From Methylobacterium planeticum (GTDB lineage: Bacteria; Pseudomonadota; Alphaproteobacteria; Rhizobiales; Beijerinckiaceae), in contig NZ_VZZJ01000001.1 in NCBI RefSeq assembly GCF_008806345.1, positions 1 to 64,000 on the forward strand: a DNA stretch of 64,000 nt, read 5' to 3'. Below, piece by piece: positions 48,370 to 57,651 of this stretch. The notes beneath the pieces are model-generated. The model was not told the origin of the DNA. It made no database searches and saw only the letters and a program-made list of their open reading frames with translations. Position 1 is the stretch's first letter. Each line of letters opens with the position of its first letter. Position numbers and translations under genes: made by a program.

Positions 48370-48615
48370 GTGGGCGATCTGACCCTGCACGACACCGGCG
48401 GGTTGCTGATGACCCTGTTGATGGAGCGGGCATCGGAAACGGGCCGGTCGCCGGAAGACGTGGCCAAGGAAGCCATGCTGCGGGGACTGATGCGGTCGCC
48501 CGCCGAGCGCCTCGCGCATGCGGACAGGATCCGGGCGGCTGCCCGTCCGCCAGCCGACGGACAGCCTTTCGAGGACAGCACGATCCTGATCCGCCGTCTG
48601 CGCGACGGAGAATGA
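48370..48615 (+). CDS. VapB-like antitoxin
   Basis: Protein of 81 residues encoded just upstream of a PIN toxin, with a 4-nt overlap (ATGA). A helical body (LLMTLLMERASETGRSPEDV, AKEAMLRGLMRSPAERLA) and a C-terminal tail (FEDSTILIRRLRDGE) would fold over the toxin active site. GTG 48370 follows GGAGG. The DNA-binding N-terminus is short and I cannot assign it to a specific fold. Confidence 0.65.
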   Translation: MGDLTLHDTGGLLMTLLMERASETGRSPEDVAKEAMLRGLMRSPAERLAHADRIRAAARPPADGQPFEDSTILIRRLRDGE

Positions 48616-49043
48616 TGCTCATCGTCGATGCGAGCGTCATGGCGAAGTGGTTCTATCCCGAGGCGTACTCGGAGCAGGCCCGGACGCTTCTCGGCCAGGA
48701 CCGACTCCTGGCGGCCCCCGCCCACGCTTCCGCCGAACTGGGGCAGGTTCTGGCGCGTCGCGTCCGCGAGAACCTTCTGCCGCTCGCCGAGATGGAGGAC
48801 GCTCTGACGGGGCTCGCACGATCTGTCGTGATGATCCCGCTCGCCGACCTGCACAGGGACGCGGCGCGGTTCGCGCTGGACACGGGTGCCTCGTTCTACG
48901 ATGCGCTCTATGTCGCGGCGGCCGGGCAGTGGAATGCGACGCTCGTAACGGCGGATCTGCGTCTCATCCGGTCCTGTGCCGCGAGTCCCTGGGCACGCAA
49001 TGTCGTCGCGCTCTCGGATTGGGACAAGCAAAGCTCGCCATGA
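48612..49043 (+). CDS. vapC: VapC-type PIN-domain toxin
   Basis: PIN ribonuclease of 143 residues. Acidic residues can be seen in order: Asp in IVDASVMAKW, Glu in HASAELGQVL, Asp in SFYDALYVAAA and Asp in VTADLRLIRS. It would cleave RNA unless held by the overlapping antitoxin. Its own stop overlaps the next gene's ATG (ATGA), an unusual coupling of a toxin to a metabolic gene. Confidence 0.85.
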   Translation: MMLIVDASVMAKWFYPEAYSEQARTLLGQDRLLAAPAHASAELGQVLARRVRENLLPLAEMEDALTGLARSVVMIPLADLHRDAARFALDTGASFYDALYVAAAGQWNATLVTADLRLIRSCAASPWARNVVALSDWDKQSSP

Positions 49044-49471
49044 CCATCCAAGCCATCCTCGCCCCCGTCTTCGTGCAGGTGTTCCTCACCTTCGGGTTGC
49101 TGATCTTCCTCGGGCGCCGGCGCTTCGCCGAGATCGGGGCCGGGCGGGTCCGCATCGGCGAGATCGCCCTGGGCGAGCGCAACTGGCCGCCGAAGGTCCA
49201 GGCCGCCGCCAACGCGTTCTCGAACCAGTTCGAGATCCCGCTGCTGTTCTTCGCCCTGGTGCCGCTCGCGCTCTACACGCGCAAGGCGGACCTGCTGTTC
49301 GTGGTGCTGGCCTGGCTCTTCGTGGCGACCCGGGCGGCCCACGCCTACATCTTCGTCACCTCGAACCACGTGCCGACGCGCTTCCGCCTGTTCATGGCGG
49401 GCATCGTCATCCTCGGGGTGATGTGGCTCATCTTCGCCTGGCGCATCCTGCTGACGCCGCTCGCGCTCTGA
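49040..49471 (+). CDS. MAPEG-family membrane protein
   Basis: Protein of 143 residues with four helices. The loop NWPPKVQAAANAFSNQFEIP and the third helix TRAAHAYIFVTSNHVPTRFR match the MAPEG superfamily (membrane-associated proteins in eicosanoid and glutathione metabolism). Bacterial members may act on glutathione conjugates; the activity here is unproven. It starts inside the vapC stop. Confidence 0.82.
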   Translation: MTIQAILAPVFVQVFLTFGLLIFLGRRRFAEIGAGRVRIGEIALGERNWPPKVQAAANAFSNQFEIPLLFFALVPLALYTRKADLLFVVLAWLFVATRAAHAYIFVTSNHVPTRFRLFMAGIVILGVMWLIFAWRILLTPLAL

Positions 49472-49547
49472 CCGGACGGCCGCGTTGCATCGCGGCGCCA
49501 TCGCGCGCATGGAGGGCCCGTCCGGATTCGGGCAGGGGAGAGACGTG

Positions 49548-50498
49548 ATGCGGGTTCTCGTGGTGGGGGCGGGGGCGACCGGCGGCTATTACGGGGCGCG
49601 CCTCGCCGAGGCCGGCCGTGACGTCACCTTCCTGGTCCGGCCGGCCCGGGCCGAAAAGCTCGCGGCGGACGGCCTCTCGGTGAAGAGCCCGCTCGGCGAC
49701 CTCCACCTGCGGGCACCCATGACCATCACGGCCGACGCCCTCGCGGCCGGGCAGGGCGGCGCCTTCGACCTCGTGCTCCTGTCCTGCAAGGCCTACGATC
49801 TCGACGCCGCCGTGGCGGATCTCGCGCCGGCCGTACGGGCCGGCACCATCGTGCTGCCGATCCTCAACGGCATGCGCCACCTCGACGTCCTCGACGCCCG
49901 CTTCGGGGCGGAGCGCGTGCTCGGCGGCTCCTGCGGCATCATGGCGACGGTCGGGCCCGGCGGCGAGATCCGCCACATGAGCGAGTTCGCCACCCTGACC
50001 TACGGCGAGCGCGACGGCAGCCGCATGCCCCGCGTCGAGGCGATCGAGGCGCTGATGCGCGACGCCCGCTTCCAGCCGAAGCTCAGCCCCGCGATCGTCC
50101 TGGAGATGTGGGAGAAGTGGGTGTTCCTGGCGACGCTCGCGGGGATCACCTGCCTGATGCGGGCCAGCGTCGGCGACATCGTCGGAGCGCCGGGCGGGCG
50201 CGAGGCCGTCGAGGACCTCTACGCCGAGTGCGTGGCGGTGGCGGCCGCGGCGGGCTACGCGCCGCGCGAGAAGGCGGCGGCCCAGGCGCGCGCCATGCTG
50301 ACCCAGGAGGGGGCTCCGACCACGGCCTCGATGCTGCGCGACATCGAGGCCAGGGCCCGGATCGAGGCGGACCACGTGGTGGGCGACCTGATCGCGCGGG
50401 GGGACGCGCTGGCGCCCGGTTCGCGGCGCCCCGGCCTCGAGCGGGCCTACACCCATCTCAAGGCCTACGAGCGGCGGCGTGCCCGCGAGGCGGCGTGA
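49548..50498 (+). CDS. 2-dehydropantoate 2-reductase-like (PanE/ApbA family)
   Basis: NADPH-dependent reductase of 316 residues: N-terminal GAGATGGYYGARLAEAG, VLLSCKAYDLDAAV with the conserved Lys, ILNGMRHLD, and the C-terminal helical domain with EMWEKWVFLATLAG. It could make pantoate for CoA synthesis, but many PanE paralogues act on other 2-oxoacids. ATG 49548 (MRVLVV) begins the Rossmann fold. Confidence 0.85.
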   Translation: MRVLVVGAGATGGYYGARLAEAGRDVTFLVRPARAEKLAADGLSVKSPLGDLHLRAPMTITADALAAGQGGAFDLVLLSCKAYDLDAAVADLAPAVRAGTIVLPILNGMRHLDVLDARFGAERVLGGSCGIMATVGPGGEIRHMSEFATLTYGERDGSRMPRVEAIEALMRDARFQPKLSPAIVLEMWEKWVFLATLAGITCLMRASVGDIVGAPGGREAVEDLYAECVAVAAAAGYAPREKAAAQARAMLTQEGAPTTASMLRDIEARARIEADHVVGDLIARGDALAPGSRRPGLERAYTHLKAYERRRAREAA

Positions 50499-50511
50499 GC
50501 GGCCCGCGGCC

Positions 50512-50685
50512 TCAGTAGCGCTGGCCGGGCGGCGGCGGGGGCGGGTTGCCGTATTCGAGCTGCGTCTTGGCGTCGACCGGCCGGCGCGGCGGGGGCGTCA
50601 GGTCGGGGGCGGCCGGCGCCGTCGAGCAGGCGGCGACGCAGAGCGTCAGGAGACCCGCGAGGGCGAGATGGATGACGGGGGACAT
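50512..50685 (-). CDS. Small lipoprotein, 57 residues
   Basis: ATG 50685 gives a 20-residue signal with lipobox LCVAAC (lipid-modified Cys20), then STAPAAPDLTPPPRRPVD and a Pro-rich end (YGN followed by six Pro, then GQRY). Size, lipobox and Pro-rich tail fit a small outer-membrane lipoprotein. Function unknown. It fills the gap between the PanE-like and RsmB-like genes on the opposite strand. Confidence 0.7.
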   Translation of the reverse strand: MSPVIHLALAGLLTLCVAACSTAPAAPDLTPPPRRPVDAKTQLEYGNPPPPPPGQRY

Positions 50686-50833
50686 GGGGTCTCTCGAAGC
50701 CTAGGACGTTGACGGGGTTCGGCGCAGGCCGTTCTGACGCCCGATCCCGCCGGAAGCTCGGCCGTAATGTGGCCCGCATGCGCAGGAAGCGTGGCCGCAT
50801 CGCGGCACCGTTCTCGAAATCCAGGAGAGTGAT

Positions 50834-52135
50834 CTGACCCCCGCCGCCCGCTGTTCCGCCGCCATCGAGGTGCTGTCCGACATCGCCGAGCGCCGCCGTC
50901 CGGCGGCCGACGCCCTCAAGGATTGGGGCCTCGGCCACCGCTTCGCGGGCTCGGGCGACCGCGCCGCCATCGCGAGCCTCGTCTACGACGCCCTGCGCCG
51001 CCGCGCCTCCTCCGCCTGGATCATGGGCGAGGACAGCCCGCGGGCGATCCTGATCGGGTCGCTGCGCCTGCAGCAGGGGCTCGCCGCCCCGACCATCGCG
51101 GCCCTGTTCACGGGCGACCGCTTCGCCCCGGACCCGCTGAGCCCGGGCGAGCAGGCCCGCCTCGCCGAGGGGTCGCTCGCCGGCGCGCCCCCCGAGATCG
51201 CCGGCGACGCACCGGACTGGGTGCTGCCCTCCCTCGCGGCGATCCTCGGCGACGACCTCCTGCCGGAGCTGCGCGTCCTGGCGCGCCGCGCCCCCCTCGA
51301 CATCCGCATCAACACGCTGAAGCGGACCCGCGACGAAGCGCTTGCGGCCCTCGGGCACCTGAACGCCGAGCCGACGCCGCACGCGCCCGACGGCCTGCGC
51401 ATCCCGATCGGCGCCGACGGGCGCGGACCGGCGCTCCATGTCGAGCCCGAGTTCCTGGACGGCTGGTACGAGATCCAGGACGAGGGCTCGCAGCTCGCGA
51501 GCCGCCTCAGCGGGGCGAGGCCCGGCGAGACCATCGTCGACCTCTGCGCGGGCGGCGGCGGCAAGACCCTGGCGCTCGCGGCCCTGATGGGCAATGCCGG
51601 GCGCCTGATCGCCACGGACGGCGATCCCCGCCGCCTCGCGCCGATCCACGAGCGCCTGCGCCGCGCCGGGGCGGAGGCCGAGGTGCGCACCCCGCGCGCC
51701 GGCCGGGCCCGGGTCGACGTCCTGACCGACCTCGACGGGACGGTGGACCGGGTGGTGGTCGACGCCCCCTGCACCGGCACGGGGACGTGGCGGCGCAACC
51801 CCGACGCCAAGTGGCGCCTGCGGCCCGGGAGCCTGGCGACGCGGCTCACCGAGCAGGCGATCGTCCTCGACCGGGCGGCCCGGCTGGCGCGGCCGGGCGG
51901 GCGCATCACCTACATTACCTGCTCGCTGCTGCCCGAGGAGAACGACGCGGCGGTCGCGGGGCTGCTCGGGCGGGTGGGCGCGGCTTTCAGGGTCATCCCG
52001 GCGGAGCGCGTCGTGGCGGAGTTCAGCCCGGCGCTCGCGCCTCTGGTGCGCCTGACCCGGTCCGGCCTGCAGATGAGCCCGGGCCTGACGGGCACGGACG
52101 GGTTCTACGTCGCGACCCTCGAACGGCGCGGCTGA
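50834..52135 (+). CDS. RsmB/NOP2-type rRNA (cytosine-C5) methyltransferase, apparent CTG start
   Basis: SAM-dependent methyltransferase of 433 residues. The N-terminal NusB-like region (from TPAARCSAAIEVLSDIAERR) is followed by a catalytic domain with DLCAGGGGKTLALAALMG (SAM), the first Cys in VVDAPCTGTGTWRRNPDAKW and the second Cys in YITCSLLPEEN. It would methylate C967-type sites of 16S rRNA. The first in-frame GTG is at 50870, but the conserved TPAARCSAAIE stretch precedes it. No ATG, GTG or TTG exists between a stop at 50765-50767 and 50870. CTG 50834 has AGGAG 6 nt upstream and fits the family N-terminus. Confidence 0.85.
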   Translation: MTPAARCSAAIEVLSDIAERRRPAADALKDWGLGHRFAGSGDRAAIASLVYDALRRRASSAWIMGEDSPRAILIGSLRLQQGLAAPTIAALFTGDRFAPDPLSPGEQARLAEGSLAGAPPEIAGDAPDWVLPSLAAILGDDLLPELRVLARRAPLDIRINTLKRTRDEALAALGHLNAEPTPHAPDGLRIPIGADGRGPALHVEPEFLDGWYEIQDEGSQLASRLSGARPGETIVDLCAGGGGKTLALAALMGNAGRLIATDGDPRRLAPIHERLRRAGAEAEVRTPRAGRARVDVLTDLDGTVDRVVVDAPCTGTGTWRRNPDAKWRLRPGSLATRLTEQAIVLDRAARLARPGGRITYITCSLLPEENDAAVAGLLGRVGAAFRVIPAERVVAEFSPALAPLVRLTRSGLQMSPGLTGTDGFYVATLERRG

Positions 52136-52284
52136 CGCGGCCGCCCTGAGAATCGGCGGCGCTCGCGCACCGGGATGAGGCGGCCCATCGGCCCGCGGCG
52201 GCGCCCGGCTCCTCCCCGTGCGGAGGGCCAGCCTTGCGGGTCATGCGCGTTGCACGCGCGCGGGCGCTCGTCTAACTCCACGCC

Positions 52285-53841
52285 ATGAATACCGACCACG
52301 ACAAGATCCTCATCGTCGATTTCGGCAGTCAGGTGACGCAGCTCATCGCGCGGCGCGTGCGCGAGGAGGGCGTCTACTGCGAGATCGTGCCCTTCACCAA
52401 GGCCGCCGAGGCCTTCTCGGAGACGAAGCCGAAGGGCGTCATCCTCTCGGGCGGGCCGGAATCGGTGACGACCGAGGCCTCCCCGCGCACGCCCCAGGTG
52501 GTGTTCGATTCGGGCGTCCCGGTCTTCGGCATCTGCTACGGCCAGCAGACCATGGCGGCCCAGCTCGGAGGCGAGGTCGAGGGCGGCCACCACGCCGAGT
52601 TCGGCCGCGCCGAGATCGAGATCCTGGCCGATTGCCCGCTGTTCAAGGGCGTCTGGCACGTGGGCGAGCACTACCCGGTCTGGATGAGCCACGGCGACCG
52701 CGTCACTAAGCTGCCGGACGGCTTCACCACCGTGGCGATCTCGCGGAACGCGCCCTTCGCGGCGGTGGCCGACGAGTCGCGCAGCTACTACGCGGTGCAG
52801 TTCCACCCGGAGGTGGCGCACACGCCCCACGGCGCCCTCCTGATCCGCAACTTCGTGCGCGACATCGCGGGCTGCACCGGCGACTGGACCATGGGGGCCT
52901 ACCGCGAGGAGGCGATCGCCAAGATCCGGGCCCAGGTCGGCGGCGAGCGGGTGATCTGCGGGCTGTCCGGCGGCGTCGATTCGGCGGTGGCCGCGGTGCT
53001 GATCCACGAGGCGATCGGCGAGCAGCTCACCTGCGTCTTCGTCGATCACGGGCTGCTGCGCGCCGGCGAGGCCGAGGAGGTCGTGCGCCTGTTCCGCGAC
53101 CACTACAACATCCCCCTCGTCCACGTGGAGGCGCAGGACCTGTTCCTCGGCGAGCTCGAGGGCGTCAGCGACCCCGAGCAGAAGCGCAAGACCATCGGGC
53201 GCCTGTTCATCGACGTGTTCGAGGCCGAATCGAAGACGATCGGCGGCGCCGCCTTCCTGGCGCAGGGCACCCTCTACCCGGACGTGATCGAGAGCGTGTC
53301 CTTCACGGGCGGCCCCTCGGTGACGATCAAGAGCCACCACAATGTCGGGGGGCTGCCCGAGCGCATGAACATGCAGCTCGTCGAGCCCCTGCGCGAGTTG
53401 TTCAAGGACGAGGTCCGGGTCCTCGGCAAGGAGCTCGGCCTGCCCGAGGCCTTCGTCGGCCGCCATCCCTTCCCGGGCCCCGGCCTCGCGATCCGCTGCC
53501 CCGGCACGATCACGGCCGAGAAGCTCGACGCCCTGCGCAAGGCCGACGCGATCTACCTCGAGGAGATCCGCAAGGCCGGCCTCTACGACACCATCTGGCA
53601 GGCCTTCGCGGTGATCCTGCCGGTGAAGACGGTCGGCGTGATGGGCGACGGGCGCACCTACGACCACGTCTGCGCGCTGCGCGCCGTCACCTCGGTCGAC
53701 GGCATGACGGCGGACTTCTACCCCTTCGACATGGCCTTCCTGGGCCGCGTGGCGACGCGCATCATCAACGAGGTCAAGGGCATCAACCGGGTCACCTACG
53801 ACATCACCTCGAAGCCCCCGGGCACGATCGAGTGGGAGTGA
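52285..53841 (+). CDS. guaA: GMP synthase (glutamine-hydrolysing) GuaA
   Basis: Enzyme of 518 residues converting XMP, ATP and glutamine to GMP. The class I amidotransferase domain has nucleophile Cys in [10 protein letters not shown] and His/Glu in QFHPEVAHT. The ATP-pyrophosphatase domain has the P-loop [10 protein letters not shown]. The C-terminal dimerisation domain ends [16 protein letters not shown] ([11 protein letters not shown]). With guaB it completes IMP-to-GMP conversion in this window. Confidence 0.97.
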   Translation: MNTDHDKILIVDFGSQVTQLIARRVREEGVYCEIVPFTKAAEAFSETKPKGVILSGGPESVTTEASPRTPQVVFDSGVPVFGICYGQQTMAAQLGGEVEGGHHAEFGRAEIEILADCPLFKGVWHVGEHYPVWMSHGDRVTKLPDGFTTVAISRNAPFAAVADESRSYYAVQFHPEVAHTPHGALLIRNFVRDIAGCTGDWTMGAYREEAIAKIRAQVGGERVICGLSGGVDSAVAAVLIHEAIGEQLTCVFVDHGLLRAGEAEEVVRLFRDHYNIPLVHVEAQDLFLGELEGVSDPEQKRKTIGRLFIDVFEAESKTIGGAAFLAQGTLYPDVIESVSFTGGPSVTIKSHHNVGGLPERMNMQLVEPLRELFKDEVRVLGKELGLPEAFVGRHPFPGPGLAIRCPGTITAEKLDALRKADAIYLEEIRKAGLYDTIWQAFAVILPVKTVGVMGDGRTYDHVCALRAVTSVDGMTADFYPFDMAFLGRVATRIINEVKGINRVTYDITSKPPGTIEWE

Positions 53842-54270
53842 CGGATACGAGCGGCGGCAACAGCATCGTTTCGGCGGTGGTTCTCGGTTCCGGACCGTCA
53901 CCGCTCGGTCTGTCGCTGACGTCCGTTGAGCGGCGTTGGTCTCCCTCTCGCAACGTGCTCATCCGATCTGGGTCCGATTCCCAAGCTCGGTAAAGCGACC
54001 CCGGAGGATGTGAGAGCTGTAGCGTTGAAGTGTGTGCACATAGGTCGGGCCGCGCCAGGAGCGGGACATCGCGCATCTTCTCGATGAAGGCCGGATCAGT
54101 GTGCGGGCGCAGACCGAAGGCGCGCCGGATCGGCGACGCCGCCGTTTGGCCCATGCCCGTGCGGCGCATTGCTGTGCATTCGCGATGGGCCGATCCACAG
54201 CATCGCTTCCTCCCGAAGCGCTGATCGCGGCAGACCCATTGCCATCCGAGCGGCTGTGAGAAGGCCCGGA
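53842..54270. other. Non-coding region holding a transposase relic
   Basis: About 430 nt between guaA and the toxin gene at 54271. No intact gene. The IS630-type fragment at 54061-54190 lies within it. The remaining sequence has no recognisable inverted-repeat ends. Confidence 0.5.
54061..54190 (-). pseudogene. IS630-family transposase relic
   Basis: The minus-strand translation contains RRTGMGQTAASPIRRAFGLR followed by PHTDPAFIEKMRDV. This matches the helix-turn-helix/linker part of IS630-type transposases (RTGM-QTA-S-I-RAFGL-PH, then DP-F-EK-RD-). The ETFKLS-like segment between PH and TDP is deleted, and the catalytic DDE part is gone. Only about 40 residues remain, so it is a deletion remnant. 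Confidence 0.58.
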
Positions 54271-54695
54271 TCATGCCAGCAACCGTGCCGGAACACCGAG
54301 CGCTGGGCCGGCCTCCGCCAGTCGCTGGTCGAGCGTGTGCAACGTGGCGCCCTGCTCCGATGCGATGGCCAGATGCAGCGCGTCTCCCGCACGGAGCCCG
54401 AGGGCATGCTGATCGGCAAATCTCGCCGCCACCCGGAAATGCCCGCCCCTGACGCTCAGCACGGTGAAGGTCTCGGCGATGAGCTTGTTGAACATGGCGA
54501 GGACTGCCGCGCGCTGCTCGAGCGTAATCTGGCCGGTCCGCAGCTTGATCGCCGCGGCCGATGACATCTCGGTGACGGTCCAGTCGCTGATCAGAAGCTG
54601 CGCCGGTTCCTGCTCCGCCAGCCAGGCCTGAACACGCGGCGTCATCGCTTCGTTGGAGAGCGCCGCGACGATCAGCGACGTGTCGAGATAGAGCA

Positions 54696-54696
<1 letters not shown>
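54271..54696 (-). CDS. vapC: PIN-domain toxin (VapC family)
   Basis: Protein of 141 residues. Acidic residues occur at Asp5 ([13 protein letters not shown]), Glu in [12 protein letters not shown], Asp in [12 protein letters not shown] and Asp in [11 protein letters not shown], forming the PIN nuclease site. ATG 54696 overlaps the antitoxin stop by one base (TGATG). It lies next to the IS630 relic, consistent with acquisition by transfer. Confidence 0.88.
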
Positions 54697-55016
<320 letters not shown>

Positions 55017-55165
55017 TCATCAAGACCGAAGGCAGTCACGAGACATCATTTTTTATGTTCGACCTGCACGTCCCGATCGCCCGCTTCCGTGCCGCAACGC
55101 TCGGGGCCCGTCGGCGATCGTGCCTGGTCAGGGAGCGGTGCGCCGGGCGCATCGAAGCGCATCCC

Positions 55166-55477
55166 TCAGGGCCGACAATTCGTCTCGACCAGCACGGTCT
55201 CGGTCTCGAACTCGGCCGCGTGCCAGGTCTCCGGCGGGAAGTGGAACAGGCTGCCGGGGCCGAAGGCGGTCCGGCCCGCTCCGGTCTCCAGGGTGCCGGT
55301 GCCGGACAGGACCTGCACGAACTGCTCGTGGGCGTGGCTGTGCCGGGGGGCGGACGTGCCGGCCGGGACCACGACGCGCACGAGGCCGGCGCCCGCGCCC
55401 GCGAGCGCGCGCTTGGCGACGCCGCTCGGCGCCCTCGTCTCCGGCAGGTCGTCCCAGGCGATGCAGTGCGGGTTCAT
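55166..55477 (-). CDS. Small cupin-domain protein
   Basis: Single-domain cupin of 103 residues. Motif 1 is APRHSHAHEQFVQVLSGTG, with His/His/Glu-type metal ligands, and motif 2 is GSLFHFPPETWHAA with the last His. Metal-binding beta barrel; the substrate is unknown. It is 49 nt downstream of the secreted propeller-like gene on the same strand. Confidence 0.85.
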   Translation of the reverse strand: MNPHCIAWDDLPETRAPSGVAKRALAGAGAGLVRVVVPAGTSAPRHSHAHEQFVQVLSGTGTLETGAGRTAFGPGSLFHFPPETWHAAEFETETVLVETNCRP

Positions 55478-55526
55478 GCTGAGATTCTCCCGGCTCCAGA
55501 GGCCGTTGCGGCGGCCCGGCGTCGAT

Positions 55527-56702
55527 CTAGGGCCAGACCCGGATCGCCAGGGGCCGGCGCACGAGGTCGCGATCGGAGGTGATGTCGCAGCCCTCGTTGC
55601 GCAGGGTGACGTAGGTCAGGAGGGCACGGTCGCCCACGTCGTCGAAGTTCCGGCCCTCGGCGGCGGGGTCGAGGAGGGACGGGTAGGCGATCAGGCCGCC
55701 GGCCGCGCCGCAGGGATCGTCGTAGAGCGTCGGCCCCGCGAGCAGGAGCCGCGGCGTGTCCCAGGTCAGGAGGTCGCGCGAGCTCGTCCAGTAGAAGCCC
55801 GGTTGCGGGAAGGCGTCGGCGGCCTTGGCCATGAACACCGCGATGAAGGCGCCGCTGCCCCGGTGGCGCACCACCGCCCCGACCGGGGTGGGGAAGGGGG
55901 CCACCGGCTTGCAGGTGGCGGGGCGCGGGGCGCCCGCCCGGTAAGGGTCGGGGAAGGCCGCGGTGAAGCCGGTGCCGGTCCAGGCCCGCCAGCTCGTCGG
56001 GTCGGCCGGGGTCTCGGTGCGGAACAGGCAGACGCCGCCCGCCTGGTCGCTGCCCGGCCGCTCCCAGCCCGTGGTCGAGGCGAGCACGTAGCGGTAGCGC
56101 CCCTGCGCCACGATGTTCGAGGGGTTGAAGAAGCCCCGGTGCCGGCCCTGGTCGACCTCCTGCCGGAACGGCGCGGCCGCCATCACGGCGGGCGGGCTCG
56201 CCCGGGTGAAGCTGCGGCCGCCATCCGCCGAGGCCGCGGCCGTCAGCGTGTTGTACCAGCACGCCATGTAGGTCTTGGCCCGGCAGCGGCCCGGGTGCTC
56301 GTTCGCCTGGTACTCGTGGTGCAGGAGGGCGGCCACCGCCCGCCCGTCCTCGGTCCAGGTCGCGGTGATCCAGGACCGGTCGTCGTAGAGGGCCGGGTCG
56401 GACTTCTCGCCGGATTCGAGCACGATTGCGCAATCGAGCCTCAGGTGATCGAGGTCGGGCCCGCGCAGGGCCCGGTTGCGGTAATGCATGCCGAAGAGCG
56501 CCACGGCGCCGCCCGGCTCCCGGAAGGCGCGGGCCGAGGCGTCGGGCACGTCGGCCCCGTCGCAGGCGTCGCGGCTCGCCCGGAAGATCGGCGTCGGCGG
56601 GCCCACCAGGGTGAGGCTGGAGAGGGGCGGCTCGGGCGCGGCGCGGGCGGGCGCGGCCAGCCCGAGCAGCACGAGAGCGGTGAACCGGAGCGGGCGCGTC
56701 AT
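55527..56702 (-). CDS. Secreted protein, possibly beta-propeller
   Basis: Precursor of 391 residues with a signal peptide (MTRPLRFTALVLLGLAAPARA). The mature part is rich in Trp, Tyr and Asp and contains one Asp-box-like motif (ASADGGRSFTRA) as in sialidase-type propellers. It also has repeated strand-turn motifs (DRSWITATWTEDGRAV; GFYWTSSRDLLTWDTPRLLL). Five to six cysteines suggest disulfides and a periplasmic or extracellular location. No catalytic set can be assigned. Confidence 0.65.
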   Translation of the reverse strand: MTRPLRFTALVLLGLAAPARAAPEPPLSSLTLVGPPTPIFRASRDACDGADVPDASARAFREPGGAVALFGMHYRNRALRGPDLDHLRLDCAIVLESGEKSDPALYDDRSWITATWTEDGRAVAALLHHEYQANEHPGRCRAKTYMACWYNTLTAAASADGGRSFTRASPPAVMAAAPFRQEVDQGRHRGFFNPSNIVAQGRYRYVLASTTGWERPGSDQAGGVCLFRTETPADPTSWRAWTGTGFTAAFPDPYRAGAPRPATCKPVAPFPTPVGAVVRHRGSGAFIAVFMAKAADAFPQPGFYWTSSRDLLTWDTPRLLLAGPTLYDDPCGAAGGLIAYPSLLDPAAEGRNFDDVGDRALLTYVTLRNEGCDITSDRDLVRRPLAIRVWP

Positions 56703-56874
56703 CGGGTGAGCCTGGACAAGGCCGTCAGATTCGCCTCAGAACCGTTACAGAGTGCTTGCCAAGCGTCATGCCGAGCGTACTGCCACGAGTGCCGCCAAAA
56801 GTGCTTGCCCGGTCCGGCCTCGGCCCGGTCGCTCCCCGCCATTCCCCACCGCGTCTCGTCCCCAAGGGCCCTCC

Positions 56875-57483
56875 ATGCTGATCCTGATCCTCGGGCTCGT
56901 GCTGTTCCTCGGCACGCATGCCTTCTCGATGGCCCGGGCCAAGCGCGCGGAGGCGATCGGGCAACTCGGCGAGACGCGCTTCAAGCTCGTCTACACCCTC
57001 CTCTCCATCGCGGGGCTCGTCCTCATCGCCTACGGCTTCCACCAGTATCGCGCCGCGGGCTACATCGCGGTCTGGGACCCGCCGGTCTTCACGCGCCACC
57101 TCGCCGTCCTCCTCAACCTGTTCGCCTTCATCGCCCTGGCCTCCGCCTACCTGCCGGGCCACATCCGGGCCCGGGCCAAGCACCCGATGCTCCTCGCCGT
57201 GAAGATCTGGGCGACCGCGCACCTTCTCGCCAACGGCGACCTCGGCTCGATCCTGCTGTTCGGCGGCTTCCTGGCCTGGGCGGTCGCGGCCCGCATCAGC
57301 GCCAAGCGCCGGGCCCTGACCGCCGGCGAGGTGGTGTCGCAGCACGGCGGCGAGGCGGCCCGCCCGTCGGGCTACCGCAACGACATCCTGGCCGTGGTGA
57401 TCGGGGTCGCGATGTGGTTCGTGTTCGGCCGCTACCTGCATTACCCGGTGATCGGCGTGTATGCCTGGCCCGGCATGGCCTGA
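56875..57483 (+). CDS. nnrU: NnrU-family membrane protein
   Basis: Inner-membrane protein of 202 residues with six predicted helices. The N-terminal segment LILGLVLFLGTHAFSM, then FKLVYTLLSIAGLVLIAYGF and HPMLLAVKIWATAHLLANGD, is characteristic of NnrU/NnrU-like proteins, linked in denitrifiers to nitric-oxide metabolism. Here no denitrification genes are adjacent, so its role is open. It is divergent from the secreted propeller-like gene. Confidence 0.88.
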   Translation: MLILILGLVLFLGTHAFSMARAKRAEAIGQLGETRFKLVYTLLSIAGLVLIAYGFHQYRAAGYIAVWDPPVFTRHLAVLLNLFAFIALASAYLPGHIRARAKHPMLLAVKIWATAHLLANGDLGSILLFGGFLAWAVAARISAKRRALTAGEVVSQHGGEAARPSGYRNDILAVVIGVAMWFVFGRYLHYPVIGVYAWPGMA

Positions 57484-57531
57484 TCGGGCGGGAACGAGCC
57501 GGGTCCTGCCCGGGCCCGAGCCGAACCCGCC

Positions 57532-57572
57532 GGTCGCCGGAAGCCGGTGGTCGCCGGAAGCCGGTGGTCGCC
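57532..57572. repeat. 17-bp tandem repeat, 2.4 copies
   Basis: GGTCGCCGGAAGCCGGT is repeated exactly at 57532-57548 and 57549-57565, followed by a 7-nt partial copy. It lies in the spacer between nnrU and the YfgM-like gene. Each unit holds a small CCGG-centred dyad. Confidence 0.8.
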
Positions 57573-57651
57573 AAGCCGCGAGGTTCGTGCTAGGCGCGGG
57601 CGCTCCAACACCGCGAGGCGGCCCTCCCGGTCGGGACAGGCCAGAGAGACG

